Assembly (NCBI GenBank): GCA_022616195.1
Contig: JAKEFG010000001.1
Span: 1-58,843 of the forward strand
DNA length: 58,843 bases
DNA from: Candidatus Wolfebacteria bacterium
GTDB lineage: Bacteria > Patescibacteriota > Minisyncoccia > Phycocordibacterales > EsbW-18
Reading direction: 5' to 3'
Under the pieces are notes generated by a model. The model was not told the DNA's origin. It searched no databases and saw nothing but the letters and a program-made list of their open reading frames with translations. This document shows, in pieces, positions 27,978 to 36,842 of this stretch (its first letter is position 1; every line of letters begins with the position of its first letter). The translations under genes and the position numbers were made by a program.

Positions 27978-29201
27978 ATGGCTCTATGGAGCCATTTTGA
28001 TTCTCTACGGCTTGCAGTACCTGTCGGAAAGGAGAGAAGGTTCACTGGTACACCACCTTATCTTACTTTTCCGGCTGGTACGGGGGAGAACCCGTTACTA
28101 CCTAACCCTCGGCATATAATACCTCGCCAGCAGGATCCCGACTCTTTATTCCTCTGGGTCCGGAATAGGAACACATACCTAGAGACTGGCTCCTCACGCG
28201 CCCTCTTGGCGATAGTGGTGGCGGCTTTGCTCTTGATTCCGTACGCCCTGGTGCGTACGGGATGGTTTGTTAGGGATGCTCGGGCGTCTACGGAGGACAG
28301 CATTCCCAGGGATCTCAATTCTCAGACGCTCCCACTCCCCCGCGCTCCCCAAAACCCCGGCGGTTTTCTTCTTGCCCGTGGCGGCGGCGACATCACCACT
28401 GTGGGGAACGCGCTTCTTGCCCAGTCGGGTCCCTCGGGGACTATCGCCGATATTGAAACGAATGAGGTGAAAAATGGACAGATTAGTGTCTATGTCGTAC
28501 GCGAGGGTGATACGCTCTCACAGATTGCTGAGATGTTTAGTGTATCAACAAACACCATCCGTTGGGCGAATGACATCAACAAGGACACTGCAATCCAGCC
28601 GGGCGACACACTCATTATTCTTCCTGTGAGCGGGGTTAAGCACACGGTGGCGAAAGGCGATACACTACAGAGCATTGCCAAGAAGTACGGCGGCGATTTG
28701 GAAGAAATTTTGAACTACAATGGACTTTCGGCGGGTACGGAGCTTGCAGTAGGTGACGTGGTGGTCATCCCCGATGGTGAAATTGCCGCTCCGAAACCTT
28801 CAGCGAGCCCGTCAAGTTCACGCGCTCGCATTACCGGAGGTGGTGGTCCTACGTATGCAGGTTACTACATGCGCCCAATTACCGGCGGCACCCGCTCGCA
28901 AGGGCTTCACGGCTATAACGGCATTGATCTTGCCACATACGCCGGCGCCGAGATTTACGCGTCTGCCGCTGGGGATGTCATTATCAGTAAAAATGGCGGA
29001 TGGAACGGCGGCTACGGAAGCTATGTGGTTGTTCGTCACGACAACGGCACGCAAACGTTGTATGCGCACAACAGCAATAACATCGTCGGTGTCGGTCAGC
29101 GTGTGGTACAGGGGCAGGTTATCGGCTATGTCGGCGCGACGGGACGCGCGACGGGAGCCCACGTGCACTTTGAGGTTCGCGGCGCAGCGAATCCGTTCTG
29201 A
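27978..29201 (+). CDS. Cell-wall endopeptidase: two LysM domains plus M23 peptidase
   Basis: YVVREGDTLSQIAEMFSVSTNTIRWAN, HTVAKGDTLQSIAKKYGGDLEEILNYN; HGYNGIDLATYAGAEIYASAAG, THVHF-type ATGAHVHFEVR. Confidence 0.93.
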   Translation: MALWSHFDSLRLAVPVGKERRFTGTPPYLTFPAGTGENPLLPNPRHIIPRQQDPDSLFLWVRNRNTYLETGSSRALLAIVVAALLLIPYALVRTGWFVRDARASTEDSIPRDLNSQTLPLPRAPQNPGGFLLARGGGDITTVGNALLAQSGPSGTIADIETNEVKNGQISVYVVREGDTLSQIAEMFSVSTNTIRWANDINKDTAIQPGDTLIILPVSGVKHTVAKGDTLQSIAKKYGGDLEEILNYNGLSAGTELAVGDVVVIPDGEIAAPKPSASPSSSRARITGGGGPTYAGYYMRPITGGTRSQGLHGYNGIDLATYAGAEIYASAAGDVIISKNGGWNGGYGSYVVVRHDNGTQTLYAHNSNNIVGVGQRVVQGQVIGYVGATGRATGAHVHFEVRGAANPF

Positions 29202-29205
29202 AATG

Positions 29206-29286
29206 AGCGCTTAGGTATTGGGCTCTGGGCTCTAGCGGAAAAGCTAACGCCTAGTGCCTAGCGCCTAATGGGCTAGGGGGTCTAGA
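29206..29286. repeat. Degenerate CCTAGTGCCTAGCGCCTAA-type repeat cluster
   Basis: gctaacgcctagtgcctagcgcctaatgggctag; related copies at 36811, 38376 and 38751. Confidence 0.7.
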
Positions 29287-29302
29287 TAACCCGAGATAAC
29301 AG

Positions 29303-29337
29303 AACCAAACACCCGCCGTGGAGGCGGGTGTTTGGTT
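29303..29337. terminator. Bidirectional intrinsic terminator
   Basis: AACCAAACACCCGCC-GTGGA-GGCGGGTGTTTGGTT between convergent genes. Confidence 0.85.
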
Positions 29338-29347
29338 TCTTCCTTTC

Positions 29348-30115
29348 CTACAACTCATATGTTTCAACAAGGTACTGCGCAAGAATTTCCCCCGGGAGCC
29401 CCTCTCCCTCTGTCCAGAATTCTGCCGGAGCGGTGCTCTTATCAGCTGATATGGCGACACCAACTGATGCAAGGAGCTCCACATCGTTCACGCGATCACC
29501 TATAGCAAGCGTCTCTTCGGGAGTCACTCCTATGTGCTTCATAAGTTTTTGGAGACCGGCGGCCTTTGACACGTCTCTCCGTTGAATATCAAACGCTTCG
29601 CCATTCCACATTGTCTTGAGTTCATGGCGCTCGTCATGGCGCTCCACAATATCGTACATTTCAGGTAGTTCCCGTTCAGCATGCACACTTACGATAAGTT
29701 GTTTTGGCTCAATACCCTTGATGGGAAGTGTGCGGGCATCTCTTCGTATGGCCGCGAGCATCCCGAAGTATGTCTCACTATATGCGAAGTGTTGCACAAT
29801 GCGTCCCCCGATGAGCGAGAGGTTTCCGTTTTCTGCCTGCAGGATTGTGCCATCGCCGAGGAGTGTGCCGTACATGGTTTCAAGGTGGAGGAGCGAGCGT
29901 CCGGACGCAATGACAATCATGACGCGCTTTCGGAGACGCGCGAGAAGCTCAACAAGTTTGCGATTTACCATAAACGCACGAATGGTGAGGTCAATATGCT
30001 CAGAAGAAACGTGTTCCCGAATCTCGGTACCGCGCGGTACCGATACGCCGTCGGAATCAAACACAACCAGTTTCAGGCGGTCAAGAGTTTCCCTGGGGAT
30101 ATCTTTGTTAAGCAT
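29348..30115 (-). CDS. HAD-superfamily (Cof/phosphomannomutase-like) phosphatase
   Basis: KLVVFDSDGV, MIVIASGRS, AIGDRVNDVELLASVGVAI. Confidence 0.8.
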   Translation of the reverse strand: MLNKDIPRETLDRLKLVVFDSDGVSVPRGTEIREHVSSEHIDLTIRAFMVNRKLVELLARLRKRVMIVIASGRSLLHLETMYGTLLGDGTILQAENGNLSLIGGRIVQHFAYSETYFGMLAAIRRDARTLPIKGIEPKQLIVSVHAERELPEMYDIVERHDERHELKTMWNGEAFDIQRRDVSKAAGLQKLMKHIGVTPEETLAIGDRVNDVELLASVGVAISADKSTAPAEFWTEGEGLPGEILAQYLVETYEL

Positions 30116-30120
30116 GGCGG

Positions 30121-32028
30121 TTACCGGAGAATGTCAAGCATTTTTGTTTTACTCATCATGACAACATTTGTGGTGGAGTCGGCACCGCCATAGTACAGGA
30201 AGATGGTGTCGTCGCGAAGTACCGCACCGCACGGGAACACTACCTGTGCTGTTTGCCCCTTCTGTTCATACGGTTCTGTGGGTTCTAGAAGCGGTGCGGT
30301 GGTGCGTGAGCGGACAATAGTGGGGTTCCTACGATCAAGCAGTACTGCCCCGACGCGATAGGTGTTGTCGTCGGCGATACCGTGGTAGAACAGGAGCCAG
30401 TGTTCGCCGCAGAGAAACGGCGGTGCGGCGATGCCTACTTTTTTACTATCCCACATACCGTGTCGCGGCTGGAACAACTGCACACACTTGGTAACTTTTT
30501 GTGTGCTGAAGTCCAAGCTTTCCAGAAAGTCAATACACACAACTTCGCCAATACGATGAAATAGTAAATATTTTCCCCTTACCATCTCCGGGAGAAGTGC
30601 AGTGTCTTTGTCGGCAATACCTGGCGGGGTGATGGTTTCCGGCTTGGACCACTCCCACTCACGCGCCAGGAATTTTTTTACCGGGAGAGAACTCACCGCG
30701 ACCTGCGGCTCATCCTTGCCGTTGTATGCCGTGTAAAAGACGTACAACATGTCCCCGATTTGAATAATTCTCGGATCTTCACAGCCGGAATTGCCGGCTG
30801 ATGCTTTTGTTTCAAATATCTCCCTCGGCACATAGACCGGATCATCAAGCCGCGCGTCAATCCTGATGCCGTCCTTGCTTCGCGCGTACCCCAAGGTGGA
30901 GGTGTTATCAAGTGACATGGCACGGTATAAGAGGTGTACATCACCATTGAGGTCAATTGCCGCCGGGTTGAACGTTGCCTTTGCTTCCCAGAAGTACTCG
31001 GTACGCGGGGTGATAATCGGGTTCTCTGATGCGCGGCGGACATGCCGTTCCCGCCGTTTTGGTAGCATGCTGTCCAGAAGATTTTTCAGGTTGACGTGTG
31101 CAGTGCATGACGTGGTATCCGCCGCGCCATAGAATATCTCAAGCTCATTGCCGCGCACCAGCGCTCCGGAAGGAAAGACGACATGCGGTACCAGACCGAG
31201 GTGCTCATACAGTTCATCGGGGACAAGTATCGGTCCCGCGGTTCTTCCGATACTACGGCGCGGGTCGTCTTTGTCTAGAAGAAGCACCTCAACGCCAAAC
31301 ATCTTGTCGTGTTCGGTAAAGTAGTTTTTCGTGTGCGAGTAAATGAGGAGCCATCCTGCGTCTGTTTCAATGGGAACGGCACCTACCTCCGCCCGGTCTT
31401 GCGGGCTTCGTTTCGGGTCTGGGTCAAGTAGGTGTTCCTCAAGATGCGCGTACCAGTCATTCCAGTAGTCAGGCGACCAAAAGTCCTCAATGGCATCTGC
31501 AAACGCAATGCCAACATATGAAGGCGGGAGATCGGTGTGTACCGTGAGTATGCCCGCGTACTTACCGCCTATTTTTCTCGGGAAGAGCGCAAACGCCTTT
31601 GCATTAAAGGGTGTAACGAGGTGTTTCTCATCAATGGTTTTGAAGTCCCTGGTGGTTGCAACGGCAACCCGGATGCCCTCTGCGGTGAACGGGAACGTAG
31701 AGAGTGCGGTGTAGAAAATATAGTAGATATCGCCAATCTTGGTGATGCGCGGGTCTTCGCACCCGTACCGCTCCCACTCATATTCAGGAACAATAAACTG
31801 TTCGTGGCTGGTGTAATGCTCGTGGTCAGCACTCTCCGCATGCCCGATGGTAGACATGTGGAGCTTCTCGGAACCGAGGAGCTCCGGCTCGCCCATGGCG
31901 CGGTAGAGCACATGCACAATGCCGTCTATCTCCACCGGACTCCAGTTGAACGTTGCTTCCGATTCCCATGAGTGCTCTTTTACCGGCATCAGAATGGGAT
32001 TGTGTTGTGCGCGCTTGACGACAAACAT
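30121..32028 (-). CDS. Tandem GH130-like beta-mannoside phosphorylase/hydrolase family protein
   Basis: Two units, each with NPI(L/I).P...W(E)..ATFN..., LYRAM, GCEDPRI..IGD, VVFP(S/C)GA, YYG(G/A)AD. Confidence 0.88.
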   Translation of the reverse strand: MFVVKRAQHNPILMPVKEHSWESEATFNWSPVEIDGIVHVLYRAMGEPELLGSEKLHMSTIGHAESADHEHYTSHEQFIVPEYEWERYGCEDPRITKIGDIYYIFYTALSTFPFTAEGIRVAVATTRDFKTIDEKHLVTPFNAKAFALFPRKIGGKYAGILTVHTDLPPSYVGIAFADAIEDFWSPDYWNDWYAHLEEHLLDPDPKRSPQDRAEVGAVPIETDAGWLLIYSHTKNYFTEHDKMFGVEVLLLDKDDPRRSIGRTAGPILVPDELYEHLGLVPHVVFPSGALVRGNELEIFYGAADTTSCTAHVNLKNLLDSMLPKRRERHVRRASENPIITPRTEYFWEAKATFNPAAIDLNGDVHLLYRAMSLDNTSTLGYARSKDGIRIDARLDDPVYVPREIFETKASAGNSGCEDPRIIQIGDMLYVFYTAYNGKDEPQVAVSSLPVKKFLAREWEWSKPETITPPGIADKDTALLPEMVRGKYLLFHRIGEVVCIDFLESLDFSTQKVTKCVQLFQPRHGMWDSKKVGIAAPPFLCGEHWLLFYHGIADDNTYRVGAVLLDRRNPTIVRSRTTAPLLEPTEPYEQKGQTAQVVFPCGAVLRDDTIFLYYGGADSTTNVVMMSKTKMLDILR

Positions 32029-32254
32029 GCCAAAATTTAATGAGCACTAGCGAATATAAATTTTGAGCATCCCGTTGTAACTTTACCGTCGCAGAACACG
32101 CGAGATGCGTGGCCGAATAGGCCACCCCTTGCTGGGCGAAGCGTCTCGCCTCGGAATACCTCACGGTGTTGTAAAACCACTCTACTCATGTTTTAGAAAG
32201 TAAAGTTACTGCGGGGTGCCAAATCATAATACACAGAATGCCGACGAATATATA

Positions 32255-34285
32255 TTACCCGACTACAACGCGCCTCATCTCTGTGGTAATCTTTCCTTCG
32301 CGCTTGAGCTCATGGAGAAATCGGTTGAGTGGCGCGGTGGCAACGCACACGTATTTGTCACCCCCGCCGTAGTAGATGAAGAGTGTCTTGTCCACGATCA
32401 CAACGCCGGAGGGATAGATAATGTTTGGCTTCCAGTCGTGCTCGTACCACTCCGCGGGTATCATGATGGGCGTATTCGTGCGGTGGAGCACGTTCTCCGG
32501 ATGCTCAAGGTCAAGGAGCATGGCGCCCACCTTGTAGCGGGAAATATCTTTCTTATCTACGGCGCCGTAAATGGCAAGCCAGCCGTCTTTTGTCTTGACG
32601 GGGGACGCCGCCAAACTGATTTTGTGGCTGTCCCAGTGATTGTGCCGAACGGTGATGCGCTTCTGGTGTTTGACGAGCTCCTTCCAGCGCTCGCTGAACT
32701 GAATCGCATAGCCGTGGTCGTCCGGGTAATCTGTTTCTTCAAATACAAAATGGGGGTAGGTGCCGTGATGAATGACGCACTTGCCGTTCTTAAATCGCCA
32801 ATCGGCGATTGAGGGTGTCGGGTTAATCCAGCGCTTGTCGCTTTCAAAGTTAAGGTCGGGCAGGTACTCAACAATAATGTCGGGCCACGAACGGTGAAAG
32901 ACCACATACTGACCGTTAATGGTCTCCGGCAGGAGACACGCGCTCTTGCTGTCCACTTCGGGCGGTGACATCAGCGCCGGCTCGCTCCACTTATCCCAGC
33001 GTTTATTCAAAAAGTCATCAACACTGATGGAAGAGATTGCGGTGTGTGTTGGCCAGCTTCCTGGCATGGCGACGTAGGTGAGATACACCCGGTCGCCGAT
33101 GCGGACGATTTTCGGGTCTTCGCAGCCGCCCCAGCCGCCGCCTGACGGATTGTTCTCGCTGAACCCAGTTGGATTTTTGCCGGCGCCCTCAAACCACGCG
33201 CGTGCGGCGTATGCCGGTCTCTCGCCGCGCTCGTCAATATGTATGCCGTCGCTTGCCGATGCGTAGCCGAAGCTTGAGGAGCCGTTGTAGCCGACCGCGC
33301 GGTACATAAAGTGTGTCTTGCCGTCCAAACGAAGTGCTGCCGGGTTTAAGGTGCCCATTGCTTCCCACGCGTGGTCTTCGCGCGGCGAGAGAATGGGGTT
33401 ATTATCGTGACGTTCTACCTTCACCGGCTCGCGAACTGCGCCCGTAATGTTAATGAATACGTTTGGAACTGCGACGGCGATAAGTCCTGATGTTTGGGTG
33501 TTCCAATAAAGGAAAATTCGCTCCCCAGTGATGAGCACCCCCACTGGTTTTGCGCCCCCCGTCTCAACCGAGGTGCTCCACAGTGGCTCATCAGAGCGCC
33601 AAATGACGCGGGACGGATCATTTGTATCAAAGAGCACTGCCCCGACCTGCAGGAGTGACTCGCTGGGACTCGTCTGCCGCGAGGCGTCGTATATGACGAA
33701 GAAACCATGTTCCGTCTGCACCGCACCCAAGGGCTTGAATGATGTATCAAATCGGTTGCTCCGTCCACGAGCGAGTGCGTGACCAGACGTGTGCCAAACA
33801 CCCTTGGCGTACAAGAATGCAATGTGCATATCACGCTCGCCAAAGAAGAGGACGTGATGATTGTGGTAGAGGTAACCTGGCACCACGGTTCCGGGGAGCG
33901 CGGTGGTTGTGTCGGGATTCTCGGCGTGCCAGTCAGTCAGATTATCTGAGACGGCGGTGACGCGCTCTCGCGCGTCACCGCTCCGGCGCACATACGTCAT
34001 GAAGAAACCAGTGCTGGTTTCACTTACGGAAAAGTTCTCGCACTCGCGTACGTTCTCAAGTTTTTTGCCTGGCAGTGAGATAGTGATACGTTTTTTGGAC
34101 GGGACAAATGTCAATCCATCGTCGCTTCCAAGGAATCGGAGCGTGTGATGGTCATCGCTGCGGTGTCGTGCGATGAGCACCACCTTCGTTCGGTGTCGGA
34201 GGATGCCCAGGGGCTCATACTCACCCTCGGGGCGGTATTTTTTCTTTCCTTGTATGAGTGCTGTGAACCATCTTACAATTCCCAT
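32255..34285 (-). CDS. GH130-family protein with an extra N-terminal propeller-like half
   Basis: C-terminal RHDNNPILSPREDHAWEAMGTLNPAAL...GGCEDPKIVRIGDRVYLTYVA...YPSGVVIVDKTLFIYYGGGD. Degenerate N-terminal half. Confidence 0.85.
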   Translation of the reverse strand: MGIVRWFTALIQGKKKYRPEGEYEPLGILRHRTKVVLIARHRSDDHHTLRFLGSDDGLTFVPSKKRITISLPGKKLENVRECENFSVSETSTGFFMTYVRRSGDARERVTAVSDNLTDWHAENPDTTTALPGTVVPGYLYHNHHVLFFGERDMHIAFLYAKGVWHTSGHALARGRSNRFDTSFKPLGAVQTEHGFFVIYDASRQTSPSESLLQVGAVLFDTNDPSRVIWRSDEPLWSTSVETGGAKPVGVLITGERIFLYWNTQTSGLIAVAVPNVFINITGAVREPVKVERHDNNPILSPREDHAWEAMGTLNPAALRLDGKTHFMYRAVGYNGSSSFGYASASDGIHIDERGERPAYAARAWFEGAGKNPTGFSENNPSGGGWGGCEDPKIVRIGDRVYLTYVAMPGSWPTHTAISSISVDDFLNKRWDKWSEPALMSPPEVDSKSACLLPETINGQYVVFHRSWPDIIVEYLPDLNFESDKRWINPTPSIADWRFKNGKCVIHHGTYPHFVFEETDYPDDHGYAIQFSERWKELVKHQKRITVRHNHWDSHKISLAASPVKTKDGWLAIYGAVDKKDISRYKVGAMLLDLEHPENVLHRTNTPIMIPAEWYEHDWKPNIIYPSGVVIVDKTLFIYYGGGDKYVCVATAPLNRFLHELKREGKITTEMRRVVVG

Positions 34286-34290
34286 AGCGG

Positions 34291-34644
34291 TTATGGTGTG
34301 GCGCGTCCATACTTGTCTGTGACGCGCACGATGTCGTTTTCGTCGAAGTCACCAAGGGATATTTCCAAGACGCGCACGGGCGTTCCCAAAGCTCTGATTT
34401 GGTGGTGTGTGCCGGAGGGTATGGCGTAGGTTTTGCCGGGCTCTAAGGGGTAGGTAGTATTACCAATCGTCACCTCGCCCTCTCCGTCAATCGTGTACCA
34501 GAACTCCTCACGCTCGCGGTGGTATTGCAGGGAGAATTCTTCGCCGGGGTTCACCGTGAGAATTTTCACCGTGGAGCGTTCGTTGCGGGAAAACTGTTCA
34601 AAGGTTCCCCACGGACGCCGTTCAATGTAGGGTTCGCGGGACAT
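34291..34644 (-). CDS. Cupin, type II mannose-6-phosphate isomerase-like
   Basis: ERRPWGTFEQFSRNERSTVKILTVNPGEEFSLQYHREREEFWYTIDGEGEVTIG...YAIPSGTHHQIRAL. Confidence 0.9.
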   Translation of the reverse strand: MSREPYIERRPWGTFEQFSRNERSTVKILTVNPGEEFSLQYHREREEFWYTIDGEGEVTIGNTTYPLEPGKTYAIPSGTHHQIRALGTPVRVLEISLGDFDENDIVRVTDKYGRATP

Positions 34645-34754
34645 AATGATTCCCTCTTAGTATACATCGTGAACTTTATATTTTTTGTGTGTATAAACGT
34701 CACCCGGTCTATTTTCAACACCTTGTGTTTTTGTGTCCTGCCTCCCGGACCGGG

Positions 34755-35063
34755 CTACTGTTTGCTTGAGGTGTGTGATGGGTTGCTGTGTTGGTGCAAG
34801 TGCGTATAAAAAATGAGCGTGATGACAAACGAAAGAAATGTCAGAATGATGAGGATAAGGTCGTCGAGCCCGCCGCTAAACCCCACAAGCTCGCCGATCA
34901 TCCCGAGTGAGATGTCTTTCTCCAGAATGTAGTTGCCGTGTCCGGTCAGAAATACGTTGAGTATACCAAACACGATAGCGCTGAAAAGCGCCGTCAAAAA
35001 TCCTATGCCAAGGGAGAAAATAAATCCTTTTATCACGAATACTGGTTTCTTCGCTGACCCCAT
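34755..35063 (-). CDS. Small membrane protein, unknown
   Basis: Three hydrophobic segments. Confidence 0.5.
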   Translation of the reverse strand: MGSAKKPVFVIKGFIFSLGIGFLTALFSAIVFGILNVFLTGHGNYILEKDISLGMIGELVGFSGGLDDLILIILTFLSFVITLIFYTHLHQHSNPSHTSSKQ

Positions 35064-35079
35064 GGCAACAACTGCTCTC

Positions 35080-35274
35080 TCACTTGTGTTCTTGTGATGT
35101 AGGGCGTTTTTGCCGAAAGGATGTGATGAGCCAGATAATAATAAGCACAGGATAGTAAATCGCGGCGACGATTATTGTAATGAGAAAAAGTGCGACAAAG
35201 AGCAGATTGCCGTTCTCCCCCACCGTGTTTGCAATGAGTTGTGAGAATGCCAGTGTGAGCGCGGGTATGAGCAC
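35080..35274 (-). CDS. Small membrane protein, unknown; frame stays open and hydrophobic upstream to about 35390 without an ATG
   Basis: LVLIPALTLAFSQLIANTVGENGNLLFVALFLITIIVAAIYYPVLIIIWLITSF. Upstream in-frame ENLLVLVGTFVPIIGIALTIVFGITLKNRW is also TM-like. Confidence 0.45.
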   Translation of the reverse strand: MLIPALTLAFSQLIANTVGENGNLLFVALFLITIIVAAIYYPVLIIIWLITSFRQKRPTSQEHK

Positions 35275-35392
35275 TAATGCAGCCCACCGCCACCTGTTTT
35301 TGAGAGTGATGCCAAAAACAATAGTGAGTGCGATGCCGATGATTGGTACAAACGTTCCGACGAGGACAAGAAGGTTTTCAACATGATATCAG

Positions 35393-35818
35393 TTACTCAT
35401 CAGGACACGGGGAAAATTCGCAATTGGGGCCGGTGCGTCCGACGTACGAACCGTCGGGGCAGAGCTTCGCTTCAAGCGTACACGCGGTTCCGCCGCTCTG
35501 TTCCCCTCGGATTGCAAAGAGTCCTGCAAAAACGAGTACTGCGATGACAACGAGCGCGCCAATAGTGGCAAAAGTGAGTGAGAGTGCCTCGCGCCGCTTC
35601 CCGTCGAGATACCATATCGCGGGGCGCGCGAAGATGAGAAGTCCCATCACCGCGGCGGAAATGACGAAGACAAGCAGGAAGAGCATTGGGCCGAGGTAGC
35701 CGTCCGGCTCGCCCCCGAAGATTTTTTCAACGTTTGTCATGAACGCGGCGACAAGCGCAATGTAGAGCGCCGCCCCCACCGCGTGCCCGAGCGCGTATTT
35801 GAAGATGATGTTATTCAT
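35393..35818 (-). CDS. Membrane protein, unknown
   Basis: MNNIIFKYALGHAVGAALYIALVAAFMTNV...; preceded by a TATACT -10 element 7 nt upstream. Confidence 0.6.
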   Translation of the reverse strand: MNNIIFKYALGHAVGAALYIALVAAFMTNVEKIFGGEPDGYLGPMLFLLVFVISAAVMGLLIFARPAIWYLDGKRREALSLTFATIGALVVIAVLVFAGLFAIRGEQSGGTACTLEAKLCPDGSYVGRTGPNCEFSPCPDE

Positions 35819-35841
35819 ACGGAGAAGTATAGCAAATGTCT

Positions 35842-36804
35842 TTAGTAATAGATGGTTTTTGTCCGATGATAAGGTCTGTCGTCTGGGGATTTTGTCTGTC
35901 CGGCATGCCACAGGTAATTGTCGAGTCGTGCAGAGGTCAAGTCGGGATTGTTGGGAATCAGTTGTTGCTTCATTCTTTCTACTGCCCAGATAGTTGCCGC
36001 CCGTATCTCCACTTCTTCTCTTGAGCCAGCGTGGATTTCGACGAGCGAGTCAATTCTCTCTGCAAGAGCGGGTGCGTATGTAAGAATCCCGAACCTTCTC
36101 AATATCTGGGGGACCTTGTAGTCAGCAAAGGCGGTCAGCTTATCGTGATTTGTAAGTTCCCGCTGACTCTTTTTGCCAAGTCGGTAGTTAATCATATCGG
36201 TATTCAGCTGAGCTCTCTTGTGAAAGTCAACTCGCACTCCATCAAGGGTCGTGTGGTCGTCAAAAGAAGGAAAAAATCGCACTAAAAGATTTGTGAGCTC
36301 AACCGCGTCACCGTTCGCGGCATGAAATACATTGACGAGTTGCCCGTCGAAATGTTCCAAAAGCACCTTTCCCCCTTCATGAAGACAATTTACTCGTTCA
36401 TCCAACAGGGGAATTATTATGTTGCCTTTCAACACCTCCTCTAGTTGTTCTTGAGTCATCTCTGACAAATAGTTCGCGTCAAGAACAGGAATGTCGTTTC
36501 TCAAGGCATCTTCCAGTGCGAGAAAGAGTCCGCTGGCACCGTCAAACACTTCCCCGCGGATAGTGACTCGCCATTTTTCTTCGCCCCCTCCTGTCCAAAA
36601 GCAGAAATTGACACAATTAAAGAGACACACCAAACTGATTGATTTTTCTATGTCCCATTCCTGAAGTGTATCTCCCAGCCCCGAGCTCTCGAAATTTCTG
36701 GAAGAAAACGACTTGCAGAATTCCTCAACAGCATCGTCATCGATAAAGACGTGCTCGGAGGAGTTGACTATTTTCTGTGTGGAAGGAAGAACGTCTTGCA
36801 GCAT
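35842..36804 (-). CDS. Queuosine salvage protein (DUF2419/QNG1 family)
   Basis: LVCLFNCVNFCFWTGGGEEKW, IPVLDANYLSEMTQEQLEEVL, IPLLDERVNCLHEGGKVLLEHFDGQLVNVFHAA, FFPSFDD...FHKRAQLNTDMI, ADYKVPQILRRFGILTYAPALAERI, EVEIRAATIWAVERMK all match the family pattern as I recall it. Confidence 0.8.
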   Translation of the reverse strand: MLQDVLPSTQKIVNSSEHVFIDDDAVEEFCKSFSSRNFESSGLGDTLQEWDIEKSISLVCLFNCVNFCFWTGGGEEKWRVTIRGEVFDGASGLFLALEDALRNDIPVLDANYLSEMTQEQLEEVLKGNIIIPLLDERVNCLHEGGKVLLEHFDGQLVNVFHAANGDAVELTNLLVRFFPSFDDHTTLDGVRVDFHKRAQLNTDMINYRLGKKSQRELTNHDKLTAFADYKVPQILRRFGILTYAPALAERIDSLVEIHAGSREEVEIRAATIWAVERMKQQLIPNNPDLTSARLDNYLWHAGQTKSPDDRPYHRTKTIYY

Positions 36805-36810
36805 GTGTTT

Positions 36811-36842
36811 TAGTCGGCTAGTGCCTAGAGCCTAGCAGCTAC
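36811..36842. repeat. Heptamer-type CTAGTGCCTAGAGCCTAGC repeat
   Basis: tagtcggctagtgcctagagcctagcagcta. Confidence 0.65.

Noticed and set aside
29206-29286. CRISPR-like interpretation of the CCTAGTGCCTA repeats
   Set aside because: Units are about 7 bp, degenerate and without spacers; better described as a dispersed short repeat.
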